From positions 1-10,656 of the forward strand of contig DASXZC010000210.1 in assembly GCA_036502165.1 (NCBI GenBank): 10,656 nucleotides of DNA. The letters are read 5' to 3'. Below, in pieces: positions 1 to 7,200 of this stretch. Origin of the DNA: F-183 sp036502165. Lineage in GTDB: Bacteria; Acidobacteriota; Terriglobia; Bryobacterales; Bryobacteraceae. A model generated the notes under the pieces. It was given only the letters and a program-made list of their open reading frames with translations. It did no database searches and was not told the DNA's origin. The translations under genes were made by a program, and so were the position numbers. How positions within the stretch are numbered: position 1 is the first letter of the stretch; the number at the start of each line of letters is the position of its first letter.

Positions 1-2
1 TG

Positions 3-314
3 ATCCTGACGCGGCAGGGCTTCAATTCGAAGATGGTCGTAACCGGCGACTCGACGCAAACCGATCTGCCCACCGGCCGCCGTTCCGGATTGGTTGAAGC
101 CATCGACGTTCTGCGCGGTGTCGAGGGGATCTCATTTGTGCAGTTCGACGATAAGGACGTCGTCCGCCACGCGCTTGTGCAGCGCATCGTCAAGGCCTAT
201 GAGCGCTACCAGGAATTCACGGGCATCGGACGCCAAATGCCCTTGAAACTGAACGAATCCGAACCGCCTTCCATTCCGCGATCGAGCGAGCCGGAACCGC
301 CGCTCGCCTCCTGA
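3..314 (+). CDS. phoH: PhoH-family ATPase (YbeZ-like), C-terminal part, cut by window start
   Basis: The reading frame is open from the left edge and ends with TGA at 312-314, giving the last 103 residues of a protein that begins outside the window. The visible part opens with ILTRQGFNSKMVVTGDSTQTDLP, matching the C-terminal core of PhoH/YbeZ proteins. The TGD-x-TQ-x-DLP segment corresponds to helicase-like motif III of this P-loop ATPase family. The following GLVEAIDVLRGVEGISF and DKDVVRHALVQRIVKAYERY stretches are also family-typical. The Walker A and B motifs must lie upstream and cannot be checked. The last 25 or so residues are Pro/Glu/Ser-rich and look like a disordered tail. PhoH/YbeZ is a cytoplasmic, RNA-associated NTPase usually encoded beside YbeY, as here: ybeY starts 3 nt after this stop, so the two are almost certainly co-transcribed. 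Confidence 0.93.
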   Translation: MLTRQGFNSKMVVTGDSTQTDLPTGRRSGLVEAIDVLRGVEGISFVQFDDKDVVRHALVQRIVKAYERYQEFTGIGRQMPLKLNESEPPSIPRSSEPEPPLAS

Positions 315-317
315 TCC

Positions 318-785
318 ATGCGCTCCAGTGTGATTTTCGATGTTGCATCACGTGCGGCCCTTGGCCGCCGTGTCACCAGGCGAGCATTGCGCGAATTTGC
401 GCAAACGCTCGAATCTCGAGTGGCCCGCGGACAGTCCTTCGACTGCTTGATCTCGGGCGATGCCGAGTTGCGCCGCCTCAATCGCCAGTATCGGCATAAG
501 GACTACGCGACCGATGTCCTCTCGTTTCCGGCGTCGAACGCGGCGCTGCCGAAAGCTCAAAGGATACTTGGCGAACTTGCCATCTCGGCTGACCGTGCTC
601 TCTTACAGGCGCGCGATTGCGGCCACGCGCTCGGCGACGAACTGCGCATCCTGATGCTGCACGGCCTTCTGCATTTAACCGGCCTCGACCATGAGACCGA
701 TGATGGAAAGATGGCGCGCGCCGAGTCGCGCTGGCGCAAGACCTTCGGCTTGCCGGATGGTTTGATCGAACGGGCGCGGCGATGA
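318..785 (+). CDS. ybeY: Endoribonuclease YbeY (rRNA maturation factor)
   Basis: This 155-residue protein has the usual YbeY length. It carries the signature zinc motif HGLLHLTGLDH, with metal ligands expected at His115, His119 and His125. Other family landmarks are TDVLSFP (residues 65-71) and GELAIS (85-90). YbeY is a single-domain, zinc-dependent cytoplasmic protein. It is needed for 16S rRNA 3' end maturation and for quality control of defective 70S ribosomes. The start at 318 lies 3 nt after the phoH stop, and the stop overlaps the next start as ATGA, so the gene sits inside a tight operon with probable translational coupling. The N-terminal 20 or so residues, rich in Ala and Arg, are less typical. 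No start further downstream would preserve the first strand of the fold. Confidence 0.96.
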   Translation: MRSSVIFDVASRAALGRRVTRRALREFAQTLESRVARGQSFDCLISGDAELRRLNRQYRHKDYATDVLSFPASNAALPKAQRILGELAISADRALLQARDCGHALGDELRILMLHGLLHLTGLDHETDDGKMARAESRWRKTFGLPDGLIERARR

Positions 786-2053
786 CTCTGGTAATCCTGC
801 TGATCGTGAGCGCGGCGGTGATGTCCGCTTTGATGGTGTTGTCGACGCTTGTGCAAGCGATGTATCAGGAGTCGATGCGGCTGCGCATGCGCGCCGTTCC
901 CGCGGTCGATTTCTTCAAGGATACGCTCGAGGACAAGCTCGGCCAAGCGCCCGAGTACGGCTTCCTGGCGTTCTCTCTGATCAAACATATCGTACTGGTT
1001 TTGTTCGCGCTCGTCGTTCTTCTGCTGTTCAATATGACAGGCGCCGGATATTGGGAATCGGCTGCCGAGGCCGCGGCTGTGGCTGTCGCGATGTTGATTC
1101 TGACGTGCCACATGATTCCGAACATTCTGTTCCGGAAGACCGAGTGCCGCTGGCTGCTGCCGTTCGTCCCGGGCCTGCGATTCCTGATCCTGCTGATGCG
1201 GCCGCTCTCGGGATTGCTTGCGTTCGTCCTGTCCTTGTCTGAGCTTTCCACTGCGAACCCTGTGAAGGAGGAACCTCCGACTTCATCCGAACAGATCGAA
1301 GCGTTGATCGACGCGAGCGCGGAGGAAGGCATCATTGAGGAGGACGACCGGAAGCTGCTGCAATCCGCCGCATCCTTTGGCGACAAGACCGTGCGCGAAG
1401 TCATGACGCCGCGGCCGAATATTGTCGCTATCCAGCAGGACAAATCCCTCGAGGAACTGCGCCAGCTCGTCGTCAAAGAACAGTATTCGCGCATCCTCGT
1501 GTTCGAGAAAAATATCGACGAAGTCAGCGGCTTCGTACACGCGCGCGATATGTTCGAGATCGACGATCAGGAAGAGCGCGAGCGCCGCACGGTGAAGGAA
1601 TTGATGCGCCCGCTGCGGCCTGTTCCCGAAACCAAACTCGCGCACGATTTGATGCGCGAGATCCAGAAAGAAGGCTCGCATATCGCGGTAGTCGTCGACG
1701 AATACGGCAACACCGCCGGGCTTGTGACGATGGAGGATCTGGTCGAGCAGATCGTCGGAGAGATCCAGGATGAGCACGATCCCGAGCGAGACTTCGACAA
1801 GCAATCCGACGGCAGCTACATTCTCGCGGGCAACTTCGATGTCGATCGTTTGGAAGAACTGGTCGAGTTCAAGCCCGATGAGGAGCTCGAATCAACCACC
1901 GTCGGCGGCCTGGTCACAGAGTGGCTCGGCCACGTTCCTGAGCGCGGGGAGACAGCGGAGCGGGACGGAATCCGCATCGAAGTCCTCGCCAGCAGTGACC
2001 GGCGCGTCGAGCAGGTCAAGGTGCAAAAACTCGAACAGCCTACTGTGACGTAG
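782..2053 (+). CDS. corC: CorC/HlyC-type CBS-domain membrane protein (YbeX-like, Mg2+/Co2+ transport family)
   Basis: This 423-residue protein has the three-part CNNM/CorC layout. An N-terminal membrane region has hydrophobic segments near residues 2-24, 62-84, 94-117 and 124-153. A CBS pair follows: the first repeat runs from about EVMTPRPNIV (206) to FVHARDMFE (259), and the second from KELMRP (272) to GLVTMEDLVEQIVGEI (328). The C-terminal CorC_HlyC domain (about 340-415) contains DGSYILAGNFDVDRLEEL and TTVGGLVTEWLG. The linker EEGIIEEDDRKLLQS is family-typical. The membrane part is diverged from standard DUF21 and lacks the familiar S-x-x-E-T-A-L signature. Such proteins act in Mg2+ efflux and homeostasis. 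The E. coli homologue YbeX is encoded with ybeY and ybeZ and has also been tied to ribosome integrity. Its ATG overlaps the ybeY stop by 4 nt, indicating the same operon. Family assignment is firm; the transported ion is inferred. Confidence 0.92.
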   Translation: MTLVILLIVSAAVMSALMVLSTLVQAMYQESMRLRMRAVPAVDFFKDTLEDKLGQAPEYGFLAFSLIKHIVLVLFALVVLLLFNMTGAGYWESAAEAAAVAVAMLILTCHMIPNILFRKTECRWLLPFVPGLRFLILLMRPLSGLLAFVLSLSELSTANPVKEEPPTSSEQIEALIDASAEEGIIEEDDRKLLQSAASFGDKTVREVMTPRPNIVAIQQDKSLEELRQLVVKEQYSRILVFEKNIDEVSGFVHARDMFEIDDQEERERRTVKELMRPLRPVPETKLAHDLMREIQKEGSHIAVVVDEYGNTAGLVTMEDLVEQIVGEIQDEHDPERDFDKQSDGSYILAGNFDVDRLEELVEFKPDEELESTTVGGLVTEWLGHVPERGETAERDGIRIEVLASSDRRVEQVKVQKLEQPTVT

Positions 2054-2059
2054 CGGGCT

Positions 2060-2554
2060 CTACGGGACTCGCGCGGCAGGGGCGACATAAAATCCTAGAT
2101 CGCCCTGCGTCATCTGCTTGGTCGCAAACATAATCTGTCCTGTATGTTGTTGGAAGTGTCCAACGACCTGATACACGACGTTGAGGATATGCGTCTGCGT
2201 GTCTTTGGTCGTGACGGGTTCGGCGAGCCTCTCAGCAGTGAGCGCCGCGATATCGGCCTTCGCCAGGTCGACGGCTGCCCGCAACTGTTCCTTCAGAACT
2301 GTTTTTGCAGCGTGCGAATCGGCGGCAAACTCGGCTGGACGATTGCGGAGATCGGGGCGCCCCGCGATGTAATGTCCAACGAACTGCCCGAGATTGCCGC
2401 ACAAGTGCAGCACCAGATTTCCCACTGAATTCTCGGGGCCGCTGCCCCGGTGCCAGATCTGGTCGACGGTCAAGCGGTCGAGGCAATCCTCGATGTGACC
2501 AGTCATCTGTCCTAACTTGTCGGTCGAATGCGTGATGAACAATTCAGCCAGCAT
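2060..2554 (-). CDS. DinB-superfamily protein (DUF1572-like), putative metal-dependent enzyme
   Basis: This 164-residue protein looks like a complete four-helix-bundle DinB/YfiT-type domain. The candidate metal ligands of the superfamily are present: His50 in the segment GNLVLHLCGNLGQF, and the His133-x3-His137 pair in VVGHFQQHTGQI. N-terminal residues (ITHSTDKLGQMTGHIEDCLDRL) match the first helix of the family. Characterised superfamily members include bacillithiol and mycothiol S-transferases and maleylpyruvate isomerase, so a thiol-conjugation or hydrolase role is possible. No specific substrate can be assigned. It is probably cytoplasmic, since no signal peptide is visible. The gene starts 9 nt after the stop of the efflux adaptor gene on the same strand, so it is probably the last gene of the RND operon. 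Its stop lies 6 nt from the convergent corC stop, leaving no room for a separate terminator. Confidence 0.85.
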   Translation of the reverse strand: MLAELFITHSTDKLGQMTGHIEDCLDRLTVDQIWHRGSGPENSVGNLVLHLCGNLGQFVGHYIAGRPDLRNRPAEFAADSHAAKTVLKEQLRAAVDLAKADIAALTAERLAEPVTTKDTQTHILNVVYQVVGHFQQHTGQIMFATKQMTQGDLGFYVAPAARVP

Positions 2555-2563
2555 ATCCAGCGA

Positions 2564-3820
2564 TCATCCCTTCTTTCGCGGAGCAGCCGCAGCAGCGGGC
2601 GGCTTGTCTTCATCGCCGATATCAACGACGGTTCCTTCGCGGATCTCATCCGTCGGATTCAACACCAGCCGATCGCCGACGCTTACGCCCGACGTCACTT
2701 CGACCTTCGAGCCCGTGTCTCGCGCGACGACGACCTTGCGATAGTGGACGCGATGGTCGGAGCCCACGAGCGCAACCATCTGCCCCTCGTTTCGCGACAC
2801 CACGGCGTCGGCCGGAATCGCGAGAACCGTTGGCGGATTGGGAACCATGATCCTCACGCGGCAGAACATTCCCGGCATGAGCGGACCATCCGCGTTGGGG
2901 ACGCGCAGCACCGCCAGCATGGTTCGCGACGTGAGATCGAGCGAGTAGGTGATGCCGCCGACGGGGATGCGGTAATCCTTGTTCAGATCCTCAATGTGCA
3001 CGACCGCGGGGGTGCCTGGACGCACCGCCGACACGTACGCTTGCGGCACGTTCACGAAGATCCGGATCTTGCTGATGTCGGCGACGCGAAAGACTTCCTT
3101 CTGATTAGCGCCCGCCGAGACAAGCGTTCCGATATCCGGATTGCGATACGTAATGACCCCATCGAACGGCGCGGTCAGCTTCGAGAACGACTTCATCTCG
3201 TCGAGCCGGTGCAGATTGGCCTGCGCGGCGGCGACGTTCTGATTGGCGGCTGAAATGTTGGCCTCATCCGCGGCCAACTCCGCCTTCCGGACTTCGAATG
3301 CCGCGACCTTCTCGTCGGTATCCTGCACCGACGTAACGCCTTCCTCGGTCAGTTTTTTCCAGCGTCCGGCGGTCACTTCCGCGAGTTTCAGATTCGCCTT
3401 CGTCTGCAGCAACTGCGCTTCCTGCTGCTTGACCGCGGCGAGGCCTTGGGAAATCGAGGCCTTCGCCTGCAGGATCTGTTGATCGAGTTCCGGCGTCTCG
3501 AGCTCCGCCAGCAGTTGCCCCTTCTTCACGCGCCATCCGATGTCGACCGTACGCTTGACGATGTAGCCTTCGACGCGCGCATTGACCGGAGTTTCGATTT
3601 CCGCCTGCAAATCCGCGGGTAAATCGATTTCCGTCGCACCGGTCATGTACGCGACTTTCGTCACGCGCACGGCCGGCAGCTTTTCCGATTCCTCTTTGAC
3701 GTCCGCGAGCATGGTGCGCTGCTTCATGATGCGCGGCCATAATCCAAAGCCAACGATCGCGAGCAGCGCGACAGCCGAAATGGTCAAAATCGAATACAGC
3801 GTGCGACGCGAACTTTTCAT
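2564..3820 (-). CDS. RND efflux pump periplasmic adaptor (membrane fusion protein)
   Basis: This 418-residue protein has the full adaptor layout. A single N-terminal membrane anchor lies at about residues 8-28, with no lipobox cysteine, so it is probably signal-anchored rather than a lipoprotein. The first lipoyl half (about 74-110) includes ARVEGYIVKRTVDIGWRVKKG. A long Ala/Gln/Glu-rich alpha-hairpin runs from about 112 to 208. The second lipoyl half (about 212-232) includes FSKLTAPFDGVITYR. A beta-barrel and a membrane-proximal domain follow (about 245-400), with LMPGMFCRVRI and AIPADAVV. The tail is a low-complexity Pro/Ala/Lys stretch. Such adaptors bridge the RND permease and a TolC-type channel across the periplasm. 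Its ATG overlaps the permease stop as ATGA. A GAAGGA purine tract sits 3 nt upstream of the start, inside the permease gene, supporting coupled translation. Substrate unknown. Confidence 0.95.
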   Translation of the reverse strand: MKSSRRTLYSILTISAVALLAIVGFGLWPRIMKQRTMLADVKEESEKLPAVRVTKVAYMTGATEIDLPADLQAEIETPVNARVEGYIVKRTVDIGWRVKKGQLLAELETPELDQQILQAKASISQGLAAVKQQEAQLLQTKANLKLAEVTAGRWKKLTEEGVTSVQDTDEKVAAFEVRKAELAADEANISAANQNVAAAQANLHRLDEMKSFSKLTAPFDGVITYRNPDIGTLVSAGANQKEVFRVADISKIRIFVNVPQAYVSAVRPGTPAVVHIEDLNKDYRIPVGGITYSLDLTSRTMLAVLRVPNADGPLMPGMFCRVRIMVPNPPTVLAIPADAVVSRNEGQMVALVGSDHRVHYRKVVVARDTGSKVEVTSGVSVGDRLVLNPTDEIREGTVVDIGDEDKPPAAAAAPRKKG

Positions 3821-6800
3821 GATTCCTTCACCGCGCCCTCGCCAAGCTCGTCGGCGGAGTCGAGTTCGATTTCAACCGGCGCGTTCTTCCGCAGGTAACT
3901 ATATACGACCGGAACGAAGAACAGCGTCGCGAACGTCGCAACCGCCAGTCCGCCGATCACGGCGCGACCGAGTGGAGCGTTCTGCTCGCCGCCCTCACCC
4001 ATTCCGAGAGTCATCGGGATCATCCCGGCCAGCATCGCGCACGCCGTCATGATCACCGGCCGCAGCCGCGTCGCGCCCGCCTCGAGCGCGGCTTGCCTTG
4101 CGTTCAAGCCGTTCCTGCGCACTTCATTCGCGAAGTTCACCAGCAGAATCGAGTTCGCTGTCGCGACGCCGATGCTCATGATCGCGCCCATCAGCGAAGG
4201 CACGTTGATCGTCGTCTGCGTCACGAACAACATCAGCAGGATCCCGCTCAACGCCCCGGGAAGCGCCATCAGGATGATGAACGGATCGAGCCACGACTGG
4301 AAATTCACGACCATGATGAAGTACACGAGCAGGATCGCGAACAGGATTCCGAAGCCCATGCCGCGGAACGAATCGTTCATCGTCTTCACCTGGCCGCGGA
4401 CATTGATATAGCTGCCGCGCTGCAGCTTCGGTTCAAACTTCGCGAGGATCTTGTCGATGTCGCCCGCCACCGCGCCGAGGTCCCGTTCCTGCGTGTTCGC
4501 CTGTATATCGACCACCGGCTGCGCATTGACGTGATTGACTACGGCTTCCGATCGCCCGCGATGCAAGTCAGCGAAATTGTCGAGCCGCATCGGAGTTCCA
4601 TTCGAAGTCTGCACCGGCGTATTCATTACGGAATCCGTCGAGTCGAGCACATGCGTCGGCGTCTGCACGGCGACCAGGTAGTCGATGCCGCTCGCCGGAT
4701 TCAGCCACCAATTCGTCGAGACGAAACTCGATGACGCGAGCGTCACCACCATGTTGTGCGATACGTCGGCTTGCGTGATGCCGTGCTGCTGCGCCCGCGT
4801 GCGGTCGACGTCGATGCGTAGGTCCGGCAGGTCGTCGATCTGATGGACGTGGACGTCGGCTGCGCCGGGAACTCCGGCGACTTCGCGCTCGATTTCCTTG
4901 GCCAGCAACTGATTCGCATGATAGTTCCGGATCGGCCCCGCGATCTGTATGTCAATCGGCGCCGGGATGCCGAAGTTCAAAATCTGGCTGACGATGTCCG
5001 CGGGTTGAAAGAAGAACGTCAAGCCGCGCGAGTGATACTCGCGGTTCAATTCGCGCCGCAGGAGCTTGACGTACTCAGGAGTCGCCTGATGATCCGGCTT
5101 CAACGAAACCAGGATTTCACCGTCGAACGAACCGACGGTGACGCTGTCGCTATACGCCATGTTGTTGCCCGTATAGGGCAATCCGATATTGTCGATGATG
5201 TCCGAAATTTCTTCTTTCGGAATGAGCTTCTTGATCGAGTCCTCGACGTTGGCGAAGATCGCCTCAGTCTGCTCGATGCGCGTGCCGGCTGGAGTCCGCA
5301 CGTGCAAACGGATCTGCCCGGCGTCGACCGTCGGGAAGAAATCCTCGCCGATCCACGGGATCAGCGCCGCGCACACGAGCGTCAGCATCACGAAAAATCC
5401 GAGGATCGTCTTACGGTGATCGAGCGCCGCCTCGAGCAAACGAAGATAACCCTTGCGCCGCAGTTCGAACCAGTGATTGAACAGATGATGCACGCGCCAG
5501 ATGATGCCGGCGTTCTGCGGCACCGGCTCCTCTTCTTCCGAGCCGTGCTTGTACAGATGGATTTCCGCTGGAATCAGGTAACGAACCATCGTCGGCACGA
5601 GCGTGCGGGACAGCAGGTACGATGCGGCCATCGCGAGCGCGACCGCCAACGCCAGCGGCGTAAAGAGAAACTTCGAAGCGCCGCTCAGGAACAGCACCGG
5701 CATGAAGACGATGCAGATGCACAAAGTCGAAACGAACGTGGGCACCGCGATCTGCTGCGCGCCGTCGAGAATCGCACGGATGATCGGCTTCCCGAGTCCG
5801 ATATTGCGGTGGATGTTCTCAATTTCGACCGTCGCGTCGTCGACCAGAATTCCCACTGCCAGCGCGAGCCCTCCGAGTGTCATGACGTTGATGGTCTCGC
5901 CCATCAGATACATCACGCCCAGGCTCGTCAAAATCGAACAGGGGATCGAGACGCAGACGATCAGCGTGCTCCGCCAACTTCCGAGGAACAGCAGGATCAT
6001 CAGGCCGGTCAACATCGCCGCAATCGCCGCTTCCTTCAAGACGCTGATGATCGCCGCACGGACGAAGATGGACTGGTCAAACATCACCGACATCTTGACC
6101 TCGGGCGGCATGGTCGACGCAATGCGCGGCAGGATCTTTTTCACGCTCGCGACGACATCGATGGTCGACGCGCTGCCGTTTTTCAGCACCGTTAACAACA
6201 GGCTGCGCTGCCCGTCGTGCCGCACGATGTTGGTTTGCACCTGATATCCGTCATGGACGTCGGCGACTTCATTCATGAAGGTCACGGCGCCGTTGTCGTG
6301 CACCTTCACCGGAATGTGATTGAAGTTCTGGATCGCTTCCGGTGAATTGTTCAACTTGATCGGGTACTCGCGTCCGCCGATCTTCGCCGTTCCGGATGGC
6401 TGCAGCAGGCTCTGATTGTTCACCGCATTGACGACATCCTGCGGATTCATTCCCTTCGCCATCAATGCATCGGGCTTCAAGTCGACCATGATCTGCCGCG
6501 GCTTGCCGCCATAGGGCATCGGCAGCGTGACGCCTTGCACAGTCGCCATCTGGGTGCGGACGAAGTTGAAGGAATAATCGTACAGGATCTGCTCGCTCAG
6601 CGAGTCGCTCGATACGACGAGCTGCAAAATCGGCACTGCGGACGCGTTGTAGCGCAGAATCGATGGTGGCGCGATTCCGATGGGCAGATAGTGCACCATC
6701 GAATTCGATGCCGCTGTCAATTGCGCGACCGCCGCCTCGACCTTCGCGTTCGGATGGAAGAAGATCTTGATGATCCCTAGTCCTTGCAGCGACTGGCCCT

Positions 6801-7044
6801 CCATGTGTTCGATGTCGTTGACCGACGACGTGTACCCGCGTTGCGCGCGGATCGTCACCATGTCGGCCATTTCTTCGGCGGAAATGCCGGCCAGCGACCA
6901 GATGACCGAGGCGACCGGAACGTTGATTTCCGGAAAGATATCCGCCGGCATGCGCACGATCGCCAATCCGCCAAGGACGCAAATCAGCAGCGCCATCACA
7001 ACGAAGGTATACGGGCGCTTGAGCGCGAGCCTAACGATCCACAT
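3817..7044 (-). CDS. RND-family efflux permease (AcrB/HAE1-like inner-membrane transporter)
   Basis: At 1075 residues this has full length for an RND permease. TM1 is at about 13-31, followed by a large periplasmic loop. TM2-TM6 lie at about 335-488, TM7 at about 547-565, a second large loop follows, and TM8-TM12 lie at about 897-1050. The duplicated architecture is complete. The TM4 proton-relay motif GILVDDATVEIEN carries the Asp402-Asp403 pair typical of drug (HAE1) pumps. TM10 reads GVATANSILLVNF, with Ala963 where AcrB has its essential lysine (K940). The segment ATRLRPVIMT (991-1000) before TM11 is conserved. Proton-driven export of hydrophobic compounds is the family role; the substrate here is unknown. 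The gene is first in its operon (permease, adaptor, DinB), the reverse of the common adaptor-first order. No good Shine-Dalgarno is visible before the ATG. No TolC-like gene is nearby. Confidence 0.96.
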   Translation of the reverse strand: MWIVRLALKRPYTFVVMALLICVLGGLAIVRMPADIFPEINVPVASVIWSLAGISAEEMADMVTIRAQRGYTSSVNDIEHMEGQSLQGLGIIKIFFHPNAKVEAAVAQLTAASNSMVHYLPIGIAPPSILRYNASAVPILQLVVSSDSLSEQILYDYSFNFVRTQMATVQGVTLPMPYGGKPRQIMVDLKPDALMAKGMNPQDVVNAVNNQSLLQPSGTAKIGGREYPIKLNNSPEAIQNFNHIPVKVHDNGAVTFMNEVADVHDGYQVQTNIVRHDGQRSLLLTVLKNGSASTIDVVASVKKILPRIASTMPPEVKMSVMFDQSIFVRAAIISVLKEAAIAAMLTGLMILLFLGSWRSTLIVCVSIPCSILTSLGVMYLMGETINVMTLGGLALAVGILVDDATVEIENIHRNIGLGKPIIRAILDGAQQIAVPTFVSTLCICIVFMPVLFLSGASKFLFTPLALAVALAMAASYLLSRTLVPTMVRYLIPAEIHLYKHGSEEEEPVPQNAGIIWRVHHLFNHWFELRRKGYLRLLEAALDHRKTILGFFVMLTLVCAALIPWIGEDFFPTVDAGQIRLHVRTPAGTRIEQTEAIFANVEDSIKKLIPKEEISDIIDNIGLPYTGNNMAYSDSVTVGSFDGEILVSLKPDHQATPEYVKLLRRELNREYHSRGLTFFFQPADIVSQILNFGIPAPIDIQIAGPIRNYHANQLLAKEIEREVAGVPGAADVHVHQIDDLPDLRIDVDRTRAQQHGITQADVSHNMVVTLASSSFVSTNWWLNPASGIDYLVAVQTPTHVLDSTDSVMNTPVQTSNGTPMRLDNFADLHRGRSEAVVNHVNAQPVVDIQANTQERDLGAVAGDIDKILAKFEPKLQRGSYINVRGQVKTMNDSFRGMGFGILFAILLVYFIMVVNFQSWLDPFIILMALPGALSGILLMLFVTQTTINVPSLMGAIMSIGVATANSILLVNFANEVRRNGLNARQAALEAGATRLRPVIMTACAMLAGMIPMTLGMGEGGEQNAPLGRAVIGGLAVATFATLFFVPVVYSYLRKNAPVEIELDSADELGEGAVKES

Positions 7045-7092
7045 AAGTTAATTTGCGTGCGAGCGATGCGAGCGAAACGTGAGAGCCGGAGA

Positions 7093-7103
7093 CTTACGGT
7101 AAG
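7093..7103. promoter_or_regulatory. Perfect short palindrome upstream of the efflux operon, possible operator
   Basis: CTTAC-G-GTAAG is a perfect inverted repeat with 5-bp arms, 49-59 nt before the permease ATG. Local repressors of RND pumps (TetR, MarR types) often bind dyads in this position, but no regulator gene lies in the window. No convincing -35/-10 pair was found around it. Palindromes of this size also occur by chance, so the assignment is weak. Confidence 0.2.
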
Positions 7104-7160
7104 GGCGGAACGGGCCACCTAGGGGTTACTGGCCCCGCAAGAGTCACATAAGGTCCGGTG

Positions 7161-7179
7161 TGTGGGAACGCAACCCACA
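7161..7179. other. Small hairpin between the membrane-protein gene and the efflux operon
   Basis: TGTGGG, a 7-nt loop and CCCACA form a perfect 6-bp stem, 22 nt past the stop of the membrane-protein gene (on the minus strand). It could slow or end transcription between the two minus-strand units, but no run of U follows in the minus-strand transcript, so it is not a standard intrinsic terminator. The rest of 7045-7200 holds no credible small gene. It does include an imperfect GGGG/CCCC dyad near 7122-7137. Confidence 0.25.
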
Positions 7180-7200
7180 ATGTACCATGCGAACCGAGGC

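Noticed and set aside
557..1111. 184-residue minus-strand frame across ybeY and corC
   Set aside because: It overlaps two well-supported genes and has a Gln/Arg/His-rich translation with no domain.
2076..2108. Imperfect inverted repeat (GCAGGGGCGA / TCGCCCTGC) just after the corC stop, as a possible terminator
   Set aside because: It lies inside the DinB coding region, has a bulge and a 14-nt loop, and no T-tract follows on either strand, so it is not a credible intrinsic terminator.
2528..3253. 241-residue open frame on the + strand opposite the adaptor gene
   Set aside because: Same antisense artefact: Arg/His/Asp-rich with no motif, while the minus strand encodes a complete adaptor.
4843..6195. 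450-residue open frame on the + strand opposite the RND permease
   Set aside because: It is a shadow of the real gene: Arg/Asp/His-rich composition typical of antisense reading of GC-rich codons, no recognisable domain, and it lies wholly within a clearly conserved permease.
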